Assembly (NCBI GenBank): GCA_023954195.1 | Contig: JAMLIK010000005.1 | Location: 303,491 to 367,490, forward strand | Origin: Xanthobacteraceae bacterium | GTDB taxonomy: Bacteria > Pseudomonadota > Alphaproteobacteria > Rhizobiales > Xanthobacteraceae | Reading direction: 5' to 3' | Length of the DNA: 64,000 bases | In this document: positions 42,663 to 52,620 of the stretch, in pieces | Layout: every line of letters begins with the position of its first letter | How positions within the stretch are numbered: position 1 is the stretch's first letter | The notes under the pieces: generated by a model | Seen by the model: only the letters and a program-made list of their open reading frames with translations | Told to the model about the DNA's origin: nothing | Database searches by the model: none | Program-made: the position numbers and the translations under genes

Positions 42663-43085
42663 ATGTACGAATGGATCAAGGCTTTTCACGTCATCGCGGT
42701 GATCTCCTGGATGGCGGGCATGCTCTACCTGCCGCGTCTGTTCGTTTATCACTGCGAGGCGGAAGCCGGGTCGAAGCAGTCCGAGACTTTCAAGGTGATG
42801 GAACGGCGGTTGCTGAAAGCCATCATCAACCCGGCGATGATCGTCACCTGGGTGCTTGGCCTCTATCTCGCCTGGGACGGGCAATGGCTGATGAGCGGCT
42901 GGTTTCACGTCAAATTGTTCCTGGTGCTGGTGATGTCGGGCGTCCACGGGCTGTTTTCCCGCTGGGTGCGCGAGTTCGGCCAGGACCGGAATACGCGAAG
43001 CCAGAAATTCTATCGAATAATCAACGAGGTGCCCACGATCCTGATGATCGCGATCGTGATTATGGTGATCGTCAAGCCGTTTTGA
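42663..43085 (+). CDS. hemJ: Protoporphyrinogen oxidase HemJ (UPF0093/CopD-like membrane protein)
   Basis: 140-aa inner-membrane protein with four predicted spans, of the HemJ family that oxidises protoporphyrinogen IX in many heme-making bacteria. N-terminal signature YEWIKAFHVIAVISWMAGML with the conserved His and Trp, then LPRLFVYHCEAEAGS, and NPAMIVTWVLGLYL, KLFLVLVMSGVHGLFSRWVR, FYRIINEVPTILMIAIVIM. Start ATG 42663; the frame is open upstream to 42555 but without homology. Borders the candidate origin and precedes rho by about 250 bp. Confidence 0.88.
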   Translation: MYEWIKAFHVIAVISWMAGMLYLPRLFVYHCEAEAGSKQSETFKVMERRLLKAIINPAMIVTWVLGLYLAWDGQWLMSGWFHVKLFLVLVMSGVHGLFSRWVREFGQDRNTRSQKFYRIINEVPTILMIAIVIMVIVKPF

Positions 43086-43337
43086 CACCGGTTTCCGCGC
43101 AGTCCGCCGCCGCCGCCGTCTTGCGCGATGGCCGCTGATTTTCTATATTCGTTCCGTCCCACCCCCAATAAGGCGGATGTGGTCGTCGCCCGAAAGCCAG
43201 ATGGCATCGGCCGCCACATCGGGTTTGAAGCCCTTCCGGCACCTTCCTCGCTTCAGATCTGCGGAAACGCTGTCAGGCATTCCGCATTTTCGAAAGCCAC
43301 CTTTGGTTTCCTCCCTATTTTCTACAGGACCACCCCC

Positions 43338-44603
43338 ATGCGGGAAATGAAACTCCAGGACCTCAAGGCGCAAACCCCCGGCGAACTGGTGACGCTGGCT
43401 GAGGAACTCGGCGTCGAAAACGCCTCGACCATGCGCAAGCAGGAGCTGATGTTCGCCATTCTCAAGCAATTGGCGATCCAGGAAATCGACATCATCGGCG
43501 AGGGCGTCGTCGAGGTGCTGTCGGACGGTTTCGGCTTCCTGCGCTCGCCGGACGCTAATTACCTGCCCGGCCCGGACGACATCTACGTCTCGCCGTCGCA
43601 GATCCGCCGCTTCGGCCTGCGCACCGGCGACACCATCGAGGGCCATATCCGCAGCCCCAAGGAAGGCGAGCGCTATTTCGCCCTGCTCAAGGTCAACACC
43701 CTGAATTTCGAGGACCCGGAAAAGTCCAAGCACAAGGTCAATTTCGATAACCTGACGCCGCTGTTTCCGGACGAGCGCTTCAAGCTCGAACTGGGCGATC
43801 CGACCCGCAAGGACCTGTCGCCGCGCGTCATCGACATCGTCGCGCCGATCGGCAAGGGCCAGCGCGCGCTGATCGTGGCGCCGCCGCGCACCGGCAAGAC
43901 CGTGCTGATGCAGAACATCGCGCATTCGATCACGGCCAACCATCCGGAATGCTATCTGATCGTGCTGCTGATCGACGAGCGGCCGGAGGAAGTCACCGAC
44001 ATGCAGCGCTCGGTCAAGGGCGAGGTGGTGTCGTCGACCTTCGACGAGCCGGCGGTGCGTCACGTCCAGGTCGCGGAAATGGTGATCGAGAAAGCCAAGC
44101 GGCTGGTCGAGCACGGCCGCGACGTGGTGATCCTGCTGGATTCCATCACCCGCCTCGGCCGCGCCTACAACACCGTGGTGCCGTCATCCGGCAAGGTGCT
44201 GACCGGCGGCGTCGACGCCAACGCCTTGCAGCGGCCGAAGCGCTTCTTCGGCGCGGCGCGCAACATCGAGGAAGGCGGCTCGCTGACCATCATCGCCACC
44301 GCGCTGGTCGATACCGGCAGCCGCATGGACGAAGTGATCTTCGAGGAGTTCAAGGGCACCGGCAACTCGGAACTGATTCTCGACCGAAAGGTCGCCGACA
44401 AGCGGACTTTCCCGGCGATCGACATCGCCCGCTCCGGCACCCGCAAGGAAGAACTCATCACCGATCCGCAGCTGCTCAAGAAGATGTATGTGCTGCGCCG
44501 CATCCTCAACCCGATGGGCACCATGGACGCCATCGAGTTCCTGCTCGACAAGCTGCGCAACACCAAGAACAACGCCGAGTTCTTCGATTCGATGAACACG
44601 TGA
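43338..44603 (+). CDS. rho: Transcription termination factor Rho
   Basis: Hexameric RNA-dependent ATPase/helicase that ends transcription. 421 aa. N-terminal [23 protein letters not shown]-binding cold-shock domain with [20 protein letters not shown], Walker [20 protein letters not shown], Walker [16 protein letters not shown] and the R-loop/Q-loop [20 protein letters not shown]. Start ATG 43338 follows AGGACCACCCCC; the open frame extends upstream to 43128 but carries no homology. A strong intrinsic terminator follows. Confidence 0.98.
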   Translation: MREMKLQDLKAQTPGELVTLAEELGVENASTMRKQELMFAILKQLAIQEIDIIGEGVVEVLSDGFGFLRSPDANYLPGPDDIYVSPSQIRRFGLRTGDTIEGHIRSPKEGERYFALLKVNTLNFEDPEKSKHKVNFDNLTPLFPDERFKLELGDPTRKDLSPRVIDIVAPIGKGQRALIVAPPRTGKTVLMQNIAHSITANHPECYLIVLLIDERPEEVTDMQRSVKGEVVSSTFDEPAVRHVQVAEMVIEKAKRLVEHGRDVVILLDSITRLGRAYNTVVPSSGKVLTGGVDANALQRPKRFFGAARNIEEGGSLTIIATALVDTGSRMDEVIFEEFKGTGNSELILDRKVADKRTFPAIDIARSGTRKEELITDPQLLKKMYVLRRILNPMGTMDAIEFLLDKLRNTKNNAEFFDSMNT

Positions 44604-44640
44604 CGGGTTCGCGCGAGCCGCGAGCAAAACATTCGGCGAA

Positions 44641-44673
44641 ATGCCCGCGAGCGATCGCGGGCATTTTTGTTTT
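44641..44673 (+). terminator. rho: Rho-independent terminator after rho
   Basis: Perfect 10-bp stem ATGCCCGCGA - GCGA - TCGCGGGCAT (44641-44664), extended by flanking A-T pairs, followed by TTTTGTTTT (44665-44673). It lies 38 bp after the rho stop codon. Using an intrinsic rather than a Rho-dependent terminator for rho itself makes functional sense. Confidence 0.88.
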
Positions 44674-44705
44674 GAGAGGCATGCTTGATCGAGACCTATA
44701 TTCTT

Positions 44706-44827
44706 GTCGTCCCCGCGCAGGCGAGGACCCATACGCCGCAGCGTTTGTTGTTTGAAGATTGCGTTGGCGAGCGTTTGGCTTTGATCGCGGACACAGGATT
44801 ATGGGTCCCCGCCTGCGCGGGGACGAC
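44706..44827. repeat. REP doublet, family 'GTCGTCCCCGCGCAGGCGGGG' (copy 3)
   Basis: Left unit GTCGTCCCCGCGCAGGCGAG (one base changed) from 44706, followed by ACCCATACGCCGCAGCG. Right unit ATGGGTCCCCGCCTGCGCGG ending GGGGACGAC at 44827. Lies between the rho terminator and the convergent thioredoxin-fold gene. Confidence 0.92.
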
Positions 44828-44840
44828 AGTTGCTGTCTGG

Positions 44841-46871
44841 TCAGGCTCGCTTCATCACCAACTGTATCAGCTTCTCTGCCGTCGTCACCGGCAATGAACA
44901 TCTCTGCCGTTGGCAGACGAAGGCGGCCGCGCCGGTGATGCTATCGGCCTTGGCGCGGGCGGGATGATGTCGCGGCAGCAAGTCCGCGCGCGGCGCGTGG
45001 ACGACGACGGTCGTGGCGTGCGACAGGTTTCGCGCGATGCCCAATAGCGCATCCGCTTCCCCGCCTTCGCCGACGACAACAATCTCCGCGCCGACAAGAT
45101 GCAGGTCGAGCGCGTTCAACAGCGACAAGTGACCGAACATGTTTTCGGCGGCGCGCGGCAGCAGCGCAGCGAACAGGGCATCAGCCTTCACGCGCCAATT
45201 GTCATCACCGGCGAGCACCGCGAGCCGCACCAGGTTTTGCGCAATCAGGCCGTTGTGGTTGGGAATCGCGTCATCGACGGTTGAATGCGGCCGCACGATC
45301 AATCCCTCGGCGTCATCGGCGGTGAGGTAATAGCCGCCATGCTCGGCGTCGGCGTAGTGCCTGTCGAGCAGTTCCTGCCCCGCCAGTGCCTGCTGCAGGA
45401 ACGATGCCTCGCCGGTGGCCTCATACAGCGCCAGCGCGGCGCGGATCATCGCGGCGTAATCCGATGCAAGTCCCGGCAGCAGCAACAGCCCGGCGCGCCA
45501 CGAATGACCGAGACGATTGTCGCGCGTCATCGTCGTCGCGATGAAGTCGAAAGCGCGGCGCGCGTGCGAAAGCCAGGTCGGCCGCGCGAAGGCGACGGCG
45601 GCGTGAACCAGCGCCGCGATCGTCAAGCCGTTCCAGTCGGCCAGCACCTTGTCGTCGAGGCCGGGACGCACCCGCGCGGCGCGGCGCGCCAGCAGTTTTT
45701 CGCGCAACGCCCGCATATGGGCGCCGTCGTCATCGCCGAGATCGATGCTCTTGAGGCGGTTGGGAATGTTGTGACCTTCAAAATTACCCGCCTCGGTGAT
45801 ATCGTAGCGGGCGGCGAAATCGGTGGCGTCTTGCGGGCCGAGGACGGCGGTGACGTCCGCCAGCGACCAGACATAAAACTTGCCTTCCTCGCCTTCGGAA
45901 TCGGCGTCGAGCGAGGCGGCGAACGCGCCCTCCTCCGTCGTCATCTCGCGTGTCAGCCAGCCGACGGTTTCGCGCGCGCGCTCCGCATAGAGTTCGTTCG
46001 GCGCGCGGGCATGCTCGCACGCCAGCAGGTCCAGCAGTTGCGCGTTGTCGTAAAGCATCTTCTCGAAATGCGGCACCAGCCACTGTTCATCGACGGAATA
46101 GCGCGCATAGCCGCCGCCGAGATGATCGTAGATGCCGCCCTGGCTGATATGCGTCAGCGTCAGGTTGGTGGTGGCGAAGTAACGTTCGTCACCGGTGCGC
46201 GCGCCCGCCCGCCACAGAAATTCCAGCATCGCGCATTGCGGAAACTTCGGCGCGCCGCGCAAGCCGCCGTTGACCGGATCGGTGGCGCGGGCGATGGAGG
46301 CGGCCGCGTTGTTCAGTTCGGCGATGCCGAGATGCGTCGCCGCGTCGCCGCGCGGGCGCTCGGCCAGCTTGGCGAGCAGCGCGTCGCGGTTATGGATGAT
46401 CTTGTCAGGCTCGTCGCGATAGAGCCGCGCCACGGTGCGAAGCAGGTCGGTGAAGCCGGGCCGGCCATATTGCGCGTGCTTCGGGAAATAGGTGCCGCCC
46501 CAGAACGGTTCGCCGTCTGAGGTGAGGAACATCGTCAGCGGCCAGCCGCCCTGTTCGCCGAGCAGATGCAGCGCGTTCATATAAATCTGGTCGATGTCCG
46601 GCCGCTCCTCGCGGTCGACCTTGATGTTGACGAACAGCTCGTTCATCGCCGCCGCCGTCGCCGCGTCTTCAAAACTCTCATGCGCCATGACATGACACCA
46701 GTGACAGGCGGCGTAACCGACCGAGAGCAGGATCGGCTTGCCGGTGCGGCGGGCTTCCGCCAGCGCCGCCGGTCCCCACGGCCACCAGTCCACCGGGTTG
46801 TGCCGATGCTGCAACAGATACGGGCTGGTCTCGCGGGAAAGCCGGTTGGAGTGAGACGATGCCTCGGTCAT
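44841..46871 (-). CDS. Thioredoxin-domain protein of the YyaL/SSP411 (spermatogenesis-associated 20) family
   Basis: 676-aa cytosolic protein. Residues 1-160 are a thioredoxin-like domain ([75 protein letters not shown]), with an unusual CHWCH in place of CGPC. The rest is an alpha/alpha toroid related to N-acylglucosamine 2-epimerases ([44 protein letters not shown]). The substrate is unknown. Start ATG 46871 with GGAAGG at good spacing; the frame is open upstream into the divergent mnmE start. Inserted in opposite orientation between rho and mnmE. Confidence 0.9.
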   Translation of the reverse strand: MTEASSHSNRLSRETSPYLLQHRHNPVDWWPWGPAALAEARRTGKPILLSVGYAACHWCHVMAHESFEDAATAAAMNELFVNIKVDREERPDIDQIYMNALHLLGEQGGWPLTMFLTSDGEPFWGGTYFPKHAQYGRPGFTDLLRTVARLYRDEPDKIIHNRDALLAKLAERPRGDAATHLGIAELNNAAASIARATDPVNGGLRGAPKFPQCAMLEFLWRAGARTGDERYFATTNLTLTHISQGGIYDHLGGGYARYSVDEQWLVPHFEKMLYDNAQLLDLLACEHARAPNELYAERARETVGWLTREMTTEEGAFAASLDADSEGEEGKFYVWSLADVTAVLGPQDATDFAARYDITEAGNFEGHNIPNRLKSIDLGDDDGAHMRALREKLLARRAARVRPGLDDKVLADWNGLTIAALVHAAVAFARPTWLSHARRAFDFIATTMTRDNRLGHSWRAGLLLLPGLASDYAAMIRAALALYEATGEASFLQQALAGQELLDRHYADAEHGGYYLTADDAEGLIVRPHSTVDDAIPNHNGLIAQNLVRLAVLAGDDNWRVKADALFAALLPRAAENMFGHLSLLNALDLHLVGAEIVVVGEGGEADALLGIARNLSHATTVVVHAPRADLLPRHHPARAKADSITGAAAFVCQRQRCSLPVTTAEKLIQLVMKRA

Positions 46872-46946
46872 GCTGCGGCCTTCCGGTTGCGATGTGACAG
46901 CGGTGCGCGGTTGCATCGAACATCGTGGTCGTTGAATAGATAGGCG

Positions 46947-48326
46947 ATGCATCCGTCAGAGCAAACCATCTTCGCCTTGTCGTCGGGGCGTCCGCCGACC
47001 GCGATCGCCATCGTCCGCGTCTCCGGCGCGCGGGCAGGCTTCATGCTGGAGGCGCTGTCCGGCAAGCGGCCGCCGCCGCGCGTGGCGACGCGGGCGTGGC
47101 TGCGCGACGCATGCGGCGAGACGATCGACGACGCGGTGGTGCTGTGGTTTCCCGGTCCGGCCAGCGCCACCGGGGAGGATGTCGCCGAGTTGCACGTCCA
47201 TGGCGGCCGCGCGGTGCTGGCGTCCTTGTTCGCGGCGTTGTCGGCGTTCGAGGGCACGCGGCCGGCGGAGCCCGGCGAGTTCACGCGGCGCGCCTTCGAG
47301 AACGGCAAGATCGATCTCACCGAGGCCGAGGGGCTGGACGATCTGATCCACGCCGACACCGACCGGCAGCGGCGGCAGGCGTTGCGGCAATTGCGGGGGC
47401 TGCTGGGCGACAAGGCGCGGGACTGGCGGCGGCAGATCGTCGAGGCGGCGGCGCTGATCGAGGCGGGGATCGATTTCGCCGACGAAAGCGACGTGCCGCG
47501 GGATTTGCTGGCCCCCGCATTGATAAAGGTCGCGGCGCTGCGGGATGAGATCGAGCAGGCGCTGGCGGCATCCGGGCGCAGCGAACGGCTGCGCGACGGC
47601 CTGACGGTCGCGATCGCCGGTGCCCCCAACGTCGGTAAATCGACCCTGATGAACGCGCTGGCGCGGCGCGAGGTGGCGATCGTGTCGCCGTACGCCGGAA
47701 CCACGCGGGACGTCATCGAGGTCCAACTCGATCTCGACGGCTATCCGGTGACCTTGATCGACACCGCCGGCATTCGCGACACGAACGATCCGGTGGAGCG
47801 GGAAGGCGTGCGCCGCGCTCGAGCGCGGGCGGCGGAGGCCGACCTGGTGCTGTGGCTGGCCGAGGATCGGCCAGCGGCCGATGCGCCGGTGGCCGACCCC
47901 GCCGGTGAAGCGACGCGTTGGCTGGTGCGGACCAAGATCGATCTGGGTACGACGGAAGCCGGTGCGGCGAACGCAGGATCAATCGGATATGCTGCGTCGC
48001 AGCAAGATAATACATGGGAAAGAAAATTTTCTATTTCGGCCGCACGGGGCGACGGCGTCGAGGAACTGGTCGGCGCCATTCGCGATCATGCCGCGAATTA
48101 TTTCGTGACCGGCGAGTCCGCGGTGATCGGCCGCGCGCGCCACCGGGAAATGTTGCGCGTAACGGCTGATATGCTGCGTCGCAGCATTGAAGTCGAGAGT
48201 CTCGGAGATGAACTGGTGGCGGAGGAATTGCGCGCCGCCGCCACGACGCTTGGCCGGTTGCTGGGACGGGTCGATGTCGAGGACATGCTCGATGTTATCT
48301 TTCGGGAATTTTGTATCGGGAAATAA
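46947..48326 (+). CDS. mnmE: tRNA modification GTPase MnmE
   Basis: With MnmG installs (carboxymethyl)aminomethyl groups at U34 of tRNAs. 459 aa. N-terminal folate-binding domain ([21 protein letters not shown]), helical domain, inserted G domain with [20 protein letters not shown], the K-loop [14 protein letters not shown] and [11 protein letters not shown], and the C-terminal catalytic-type FCIGK with its conserved Cys. ATG 46947 is the family start. Separated from mnmG by 177 bp that contain a parS site. Confidence 0.97.
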   Translation: MHPSEQTIFALSSGRPPTAIAIVRVSGARAGFMLEALSGKRPPPRVATRAWLRDACGETIDDAVVLWFPGPASATGEDVAELHVHGGRAVLASLFAALSAFEGTRPAEPGEFTRRAFENGKIDLTEAEGLDDLIHADTDRQRRQALRQLRGLLGDKARDWRRQIVEAAALIEAGIDFADESDVPRDLLAPALIKVAALRDEIEQALAASGRSERLRDGLTVAIAGAPNVGKSTLMNALARREVAIVSPYAGTTRDVIEVQLDLDGYPVTLIDTAGIRDTNDPVEREGVRRARARAAEADLVLWLAEDRPAADAPVADPAGEATRWLVRTKIDLGTTEAGAANAGSIGYAASQQDNTWERKFSISAARGDGVEELVGAIRDHAANYFVTGESAVIGRARHREMLRVTADMLRRSIEVESLGDELVAEELRAAATTLGRLLGRVDVEDMLDVIFREFCIGK

Positions 48327-48407
48327 TGGATTCTAAAATATAGAAGTGTTTCTTGATTCATTATTTGATAGAGCGATGTTCTGAGAACCACTCAGTGGAT
48401 TTGTCGC

Positions 48408-48423
48408 TGTTTCACGTGAAACA
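48408..48423. other. parS site 1 (centromere-like ParB-binding palindrome)
   Basis: Perfect 16-bp palindrome TGTTTCACGTGAAACA, identical to the universal chromosomal parS consensus, in the mnmE-mnmG intergenic region. ParB (52621) nucleates here and spreads; ParA (51593) segregates the complex. The function follows from established knowledge of ParABS. Confidence 0.96.
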
Positions 48424-48503
48424 ACGAGCAAGGATTCCGCTTTCCGCGCCGCGCCGCTCGCGATAAACCAACCGGTCGAAAGCTTGGCAATAGGAACACG
48501 CCG

Positions 48504-50378
48504 TTGGCATACGCATTCGACGTCATTGTGATCGGGGGAGGCCACGCCGGTTGTGAAGCGGCGGCTGCGGCGGCGCGCTGCGGCGCGCGCACCGCGCTGG
48601 TGACGCAGCGATTCGACACCATCGGCGCAATGTCGTGCAACCCGGCGATCGGCGGGCTCGGCAAGGGCCATCTGGTGCGGGAGGTCGATGCGCTGGACGG
48701 GTTGATGGGCCGGGCGATCGACCAGTCCGGCATCCAGTTTCGCATGCTCAACCGCCGCAAGGGGCCGGCGGTGCGCGGCCCGCGCGCCCAGGCCGACCGC
48801 AAGCTCTACGCCGCGGCGATACAGGCGGCGATTCGCGACACGGCAAATCTCTCGGTGATCGAAGGCGAGGCGGACGACCTGTTGCGCGCGGAAGGCCGCA
48901 TCGCCGGCGTCCGGCTGGTGGACGGTCGCGAACTCAAGACCGGCGCGGTGGTTGTGACCACCGGGACCTTTCTGCGCGGGCTGATCCATCTCGGCGAGCG
49001 AAGCTGGCCGGCGGGCCGGGTCGGCGAGGCGCCGTCGCTGGGCTTATCCAGATCCTTCGAGGCGGCGGGTTTCGCGCTCGGCCGGCTCAAGACCGGCACG
49101 CCGCCGCGCCTCGACGGCCGCACCATCGACTGGAACGCGGTGGAGATGCAGCCCGGCGACGATCCGCCGGAGCCGTTCTCGACCCTGACCGAGCGCATTT
49201 CCGTGCCGCAGATTCAGTGCGGCATTACCCGCACCGTGCCGGCGACCCATGAGGTGATCCGCGCCAATGTGCATCGTTCGCCGATGTATTCCGGCCAGAT
49301 CAAGAGCACCGGGCCGCGCTATTGCCCCTCGGTCGAGGACAAGATCATGCGGTTCGGCGACCGCGATGGCCACCAGATCTTTCTGGAGCCGGAAGGGCTG
49401 GACGATCCGACGGTATATCCCAACGGCATCTCCACCTCCTTACCGGAAGAAGTGCAGCGCGCCATCGTCGCCACGATCCCGGGGCTGGAAAACACCCGGA
49501 TCGTCCGGCCGGGCTACGCCATCGAGTATGACCATGTCGATCCGCGCGAGCTGGAACCGACCTTGCAGACCCGCCGGGTGCCGGGGCTGTTCCTGGCCGG
49601 ACAGATCAACGGCACCACCGGCTACGAGGAGGCGGCGGCGCAAGGCATCGTCGCCGGCCTCAATGCCGCATTGCTGGCGGCAGGCGGAACCCCGGCCATG
49701 TTCGATCGCGCCGATGGCTATCTCGGTGTGATGATCGACGATCTGGTGACGCGCGGCGTCACCGAGCCGTACCGGATGTTCACCTCGCGGGCCGAATATC
49801 GCCTGACCCTGCGTGCCGATAACGCCGATCAGCGCCTCACCGAGAAAGGCATCGCGCTCGGTTGCGTCGGAGCGGCGCGCGGCGCGCACCACCGCGCCAA
49901 GATGGCGGCATTGGAGGCGGCGAAGGAGCTGGCGCAATCGCGGACGATCACGCCCAACGAGGCCACCAAACACGGCCTCAATGTCAACCGCGACGGACAC
50001 CGCCGTTCGGCCTTTGAGCTGCTGGCCTATCCGGAAATCGGCTGGGCCGATGTCTGCCGGATCTGGCCGGAATTGTTGGCCATTGACCCAGGCGTGTCCG
50101 GCTATGTCGAGATCGATGCGAAGTATGATGTCTATCTCAAGCGCCAGGTCGCCGATGTCGCGGCGTTCCGCCGCGACGAGGGCCTGGTGCTGATCGGCAT
50201 CGACTATCGCGCGGTGCCGGGGCTCTCCAACGAGGCGCGGAACCGGCTGGAAAAGGCGCAGCCGCGTACGGTGGGGCAGGCGGGTCGTCTCGACGGCATC
50301 ACCCCGGCGGCGCTGGGTATTTTGGCGGCTTATCTGCGTCGGGAAGCGCGGAAGAAGAGTATTCCCGGCGTTGCGTGA
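48504..50378 (+). CDS. mnmG: tRNA uridine-5-carboxymethylaminomethyl modification enzyme MnmG (GidA)
   Basis: FAD-dependent partner of MnmE at tRNA U34. 624 aa. FAD fold [52 protein letters not shown], and catalytic-Cys region [19 protein letters not shown]. The C-terminal MnmE-binding helices end [13 protein letters not shown]. The start is TTG 48504 ((M)[11 protein letters not shown]), preceded at 6 nt by AGGAAC; no ATG or GTG fits the family N-terminus. Flanked on both sides by perfect parS sites. Confidence 0.96.
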   Translation: MAYAFDVIVIGGGHAGCEAAAAAARCGARTALVTQRFDTIGAMSCNPAIGGLGKGHLVREVDALDGLMGRAIDQSGIQFRMLNRRKGPAVRGPRAQADRKLYAAAIQAAIRDTANLSVIEGEADDLLRAEGRIAGVRLVDGRELKTGAVVVTTGTFLRGLIHLGERSWPAGRVGEAPSLGLSRSFEAAGFALGRLKTGTPPRLDGRTIDWNAVEMQPGDDPPEPFSTLTERISVPQIQCGITRTVPATHEVIRANVHRSPMYSGQIKSTGPRYCPSVEDKIMRFGDRDGHQIFLEPEGLDDPTVYPNGISTSLPEEVQRAIVATIPGLENTRIVRPGYAIEYDHVDPRELEPTLQTRRVPGLFLAGQINGTTGYEEAAAQGIVAGLNAALLAAGGTPAMFDRADGYLGVMIDDLVTRGVTEPYRMFTSRAEYRLTLRADNADQRLTEKGIALGCVGAARGAHHRAKMAALEAAKELAQSRTITPNEATKHGLNVNRDGHRRSAFELLAYPEIGWADVCRIWPELLAIDPGVSGYVEIDAKYDVYLKRQVADVAAFRRDEGLVLIGIDYRAVPGLSNEARNRLEKAQPRTVGQAGRLDGITPAALGILAAYLRREARKKSIPGVA

Positions 50379-50380
50379 GG

Positions 50381-50396
50381 TGTTTCACGTGAAACA
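50381..50396. other. parS site 2
   Basis: Perfect 16-bp palindrome TGTTTCACGTGAAACA, beginning 2 bp after the mnmG stop codon. Second exact consensus copy, 1.97 kb from site 1. Confidence 0.96.
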
Positions 50397-50431
50397 GGAC
50401 ATGTTTTCGGCTGGCGCCTCGTGGCGAATGC

Positions 50432-50809
50432 CTAACTCCCAATCCGATTACCGGCGCGGGCTTCGAAAAGCAATTCGCAGCCATCGAAGGTCGGCGGATG
50501 GCGAGACTCAACCTTGATATCTTCCACGCGAGTCCGATCCCAATGAGCCTTGAATCGCCGGTGAACGGCATCGACGGACAGTTCCGATTTCTCCGACGCC
50601 GCAACCGAGGCGGCCTTGTCATCAACATCCATCACGCCGATGACATACAGCGAGATCTCGTCGGCGCCCATGAACCACATTTCATGCCGGACGCCTTCCT
50701 GTCGGAGCGCCACCGACATCTCATCAAGGTGGGCGAGCATGAATGCCGCCCAGTCCCGAACCGTGGTTTCGTTGCAAGTCAGGCGAATTCTTTTGGCTTG
50801 ATAGTTCAT
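50432..50809 (-). CDS. DUF6176-like small protein, antisense between mnmG and rsmG
   Basis: 125-aa protein (ATG 50809, MNYQAKRIRLTCNETTVRDW) of uncertain function. It has the look of the DUF6176 family: a central AFMLAHLDEMSVALRQEGVR ... MWFMGADEISLYVIGVMDVD and a tail RRFKAHWDRTR reminiscent of that family's H-x-x-x-W region. No signal peptide or membrane span. An in-frame ATG at 50908 would extend it through the rsmG start and is less likely. It is transcribed against its neighbours and lies in a junction that is normally mnmG directly followed by rsmG. Base composition looks slightly less GC-rich than the neighbours. The family call is tentative. Confidence 0.6.
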   Translation of the reverse strand: MNYQAKRIRLTCNETTVRDWAAFMLAHLDEMSVALRQEGVRHEMWFMGADEISLYVIGVMDVDDKAASVAASEKSELSVDAVHRRFKAHWDRTRVEDIKVESRHPPTFDGCELLFEARAGNRIGS

Positions 50810-50895
50810 TGGCGGAGTGAAACCTGCGAGATATGCCAAGAATGCGCGCGTGATACGATGCTCGCGAATAGCGCTATGCGCATCTATATCAAGCC

Positions 50896-51567
50896 ATGCC
50901 GAAAGCAAATCCGCTCATAACAACCGCCGACCTCGCCGCCGACAAGGCGGCCGCCCTCCGCCTCACCCCCGTTTCACGTGAAACCGAGGCGCGGCTGGAC
51001 CTCTATGTCGACCTATTGGTGCGTTGGCAGGCGACCACCAATCTGGTCGCGCCTTCAACCATCCCGCAACTCTGGACCCGTCACGTCGCCGATTCGTTGC
51101 AGTTGCTCGACCTCGCGCCCCAAGCCACCCGCTGGGCCGATTTCGGCAGCGGCGGCGGATTCCCTGGCGTGGTGCTGGCTTGCGCGTTGGCGGAGCGGGG
51201 CGGGCGCGTCGATCTGGTCGAGCGCATCGCCAAGAAGGCCGCTTTCCTGCGCGAGGCATTGCGTGTCACCGGCGCGGCCGGCACGGTTTATCCCATGGAC
51301 ATTGGGGATTATGTGGATAGCGTCGCCCCGGCCCCGGATTGCGTCACCGCACGGGCGCTGGCTCCGTTACACCTGTTGCTGGGCTATGTTGAGCCTCTGG
51401 TGCGGAACGGCGCGAAGGCTCTGTTGCTCAAGGGCCAAGATGTAGAGTCTGAATTGACGAAAGCTACTAAATATTGGAAAATTCAACCGATCCTGCATCG
51501 AAGCCGCAGCGGCGGCGATGGCTGGATCGTCGAGATCAACCACATCGACCGCGTCTCGCACGGTTGA
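50896..51567 (+). CDS. rsmG: 16S rRNA (guanine(527)-N7)-methyltransferase RsmG (GidB)
   Basis: SAM-dependent m7G527 methylation in the 530 loop of 16S rRNA; loss gives low-level streptomycin resistance in other bacteria. 223 aa. Motifs: LVRWQATTNLVAPSTIPQLW, RHVADSLQLLDL, SAM site WADFGSGGGFPGVVLACALA, VDLVERIAKKAAFLREALR and TARALAPLHLLLGYVEPLV. The codons for residues VSRET near the N-terminus contain a parS-like palindrome (50970-50985). Directly upstream of parA. Confidence 0.96.
   Translation: MPKANPLITTADLAADKAAALRLTPVSRETEARLDLYVDLLVRWQATTNLVAPSTIPQLWTRHVADSLQLLDLAPQATRWADFGSGGGFPGVVLACALAERGGRVDLVERIAKKAAFLREALRVTGAAGTVYPMDIGDYVDSVAPAPDCVTARALAPLHLLLGYVEPLVRNGAKALLLKGQDVESELTKATKYWKIQPILHRSRSGGDGWIVEINHIDRVSHG
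50970..50985. other. parS site 3, inside the rsmG coding sequence
   Basis: CGTTTCACGTGAAACC: the 14-bp core GTTTCACGTGAAAC is perfect; only the two outermost bases differ from consensus. It encodes V-S-R-E-T of RsmG. One such mismatch pair generally still allows ParB binding, but affinity here is inference. Confidence 0.88.
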
Positions 51568-51592
51568 TGTTGCAGTGCAATATGGCGTACCG

Positions 51593-52453
51593 ATGACAGT
51601 GATGGACGAGACTTTTCAAGGGTTTGGGAGTGAGGCGACGATGCCGCTCGGACATCCGCGAATCCTTTCGCTGGCCAACCAGAAGGGCGGCGTCGGCAAG
51701 ACCACCACCGCGATCAATCTCGGTACCGCGCTGGCGGCGATCGGCGAGCGAGTGCTGATCGTCGACCTCGATCCGCAGGGCAACGCCTCCACCGGCCTCG
51801 GCATCGACCGCCGCGACCGCCGCGCCTCGACCTATGACGTGCTGACCGGCGAGGTCTCGCTGCGCGAGGCGGTGGTGTCGACGGCGGTGCCGCGGCTCTC
51901 GATCGCGCCCTCCACCATGGATCTGTCCGGCCTCGAGCTCGAACTCGGCCACGCCCGCGACCGCGCCTTCCGGCTGCGCGACGCCATCGGCGCGCTCAAC
52001 GCCAACGTCTCGCCGGAGGCCGATTTCACCTATGTGCTGATCGACTGCCCGCCGTCGCTGAACCTCCTGACCGTCAACGCCATGGCGGCGTCGGACGCCA
52101 TCCTGGTGCCGCTGCAATGCGAGTTCTTCGCGCTCGAAGGCTTGTCGCAATTGCTGAAGACCGTCGAGCAGGTGCGCTCGACGCTCAATCCGGAATTGTC
52201 GATCCACGGCATCGTGCTGACCATGTACGATTCGCGCAACAACCTGTCGAACCAGGTGGTGGCGGATGTGCGCCAGTTCATGGGCAAGAAGGTCTACGAG
52301 ACCATGATTCCGCGCAACGTGCGGATTTCGGAAGCGCCGTCTTACGGCAAGCCGGTGCTGGTCTACGATCTCAAATGCGCCGGCAGCGAAGCCTATTTGC
52401 GGCTGGCGACCGAAGTGATCCAGCGCGAGCGCGAATTGCGTTCGGCGGGGTGA
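51593..52453 (+). CDS. parA: Chromosome partitioning ATPase ParA (Soj)
   Basis: Deviant-Walker ATPase that drives segregation of ParB-parS complexes. 286 aa. Deviant Walker A LANQKGGVGKTTTAINLGTA (signature Lys), Walker A' VLIVDLDPQGNASTGLG, Walker B YVLIDCPPSLNLLTVNAM, and IPRNVRISEAPSYGKPVLVY typical of chromosomal ParA. Start ATG 51593 (MTVMDETFQGF); ATG 51641 (MPLGHPRILSLAN) is an alternative that keeps all conserved sequence. 25 bp after rsmG. Confidence 0.96.
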   Translation: MTVMDETFQGFGSEATMPLGHPRILSLANQKGGVGKTTTAINLGTALAAIGERVLIVDLDPQGNASTGLGIDRRDRRASTYDVLTGEVSLREAVVSTAVPRLSIAPSTMDLSGLELELGHARDRAFRLRDAIGALNANVSPEADFTYVLIDCPPSLNLLTVNAMAASDAILVPLQCEFFALEGLSQLLKTVEQVRSTLNPELSIHGIVLTMYDSRNNLSNQVVADVRQFMGKKVYETMIPRNVRISEAPSYGKPVLVYDLKCAGSEAYLRLATEVIQRERELRSAG

Positions 52454-52464
52454 GGCTTTTTTAC

Positions 52465-52575
52465 GTCGTCCCCGCGCGCGGGGACCCATACGCCGCAGCA
52501 TTTCAAATATAAGGCGATGCGCGCGTTCGAAAACGTAGGCCGATGGTTATGGGCCCCTGCCTGCGCAGGGGCGAC
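52465..52575. repeat. REP doublet, family 'GTCGTCCCCGCGCAGGCGGGG' (copy 4), between parA and parB
   Basis: Left unit GTCGTCCCCGCGCGCGGGGA (four-base deletion in the hairpin loop) with CCCATACGCCGCAGCA. Right unit GGGCCCCTGCCTGCGCAGGG ending GGCGAC at 52575. It fills most of the 167-bp gap between parA and parB, which are normally adjacent and co-transcribed. Confidence 0.9.
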
Positions 52576-52620
52576 AAAAAGATTCTGGAGTAATCACGCT
52601 TGAATCCAAGGGAGTCTTTG

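Noticed and set aside
42903..42920. GGTTTCACGTCAAATT in hemJ as a further parS site
   Set aside because: The left half matches but the right half does not; the palindrome is broken, so ParB binding is unlikely.
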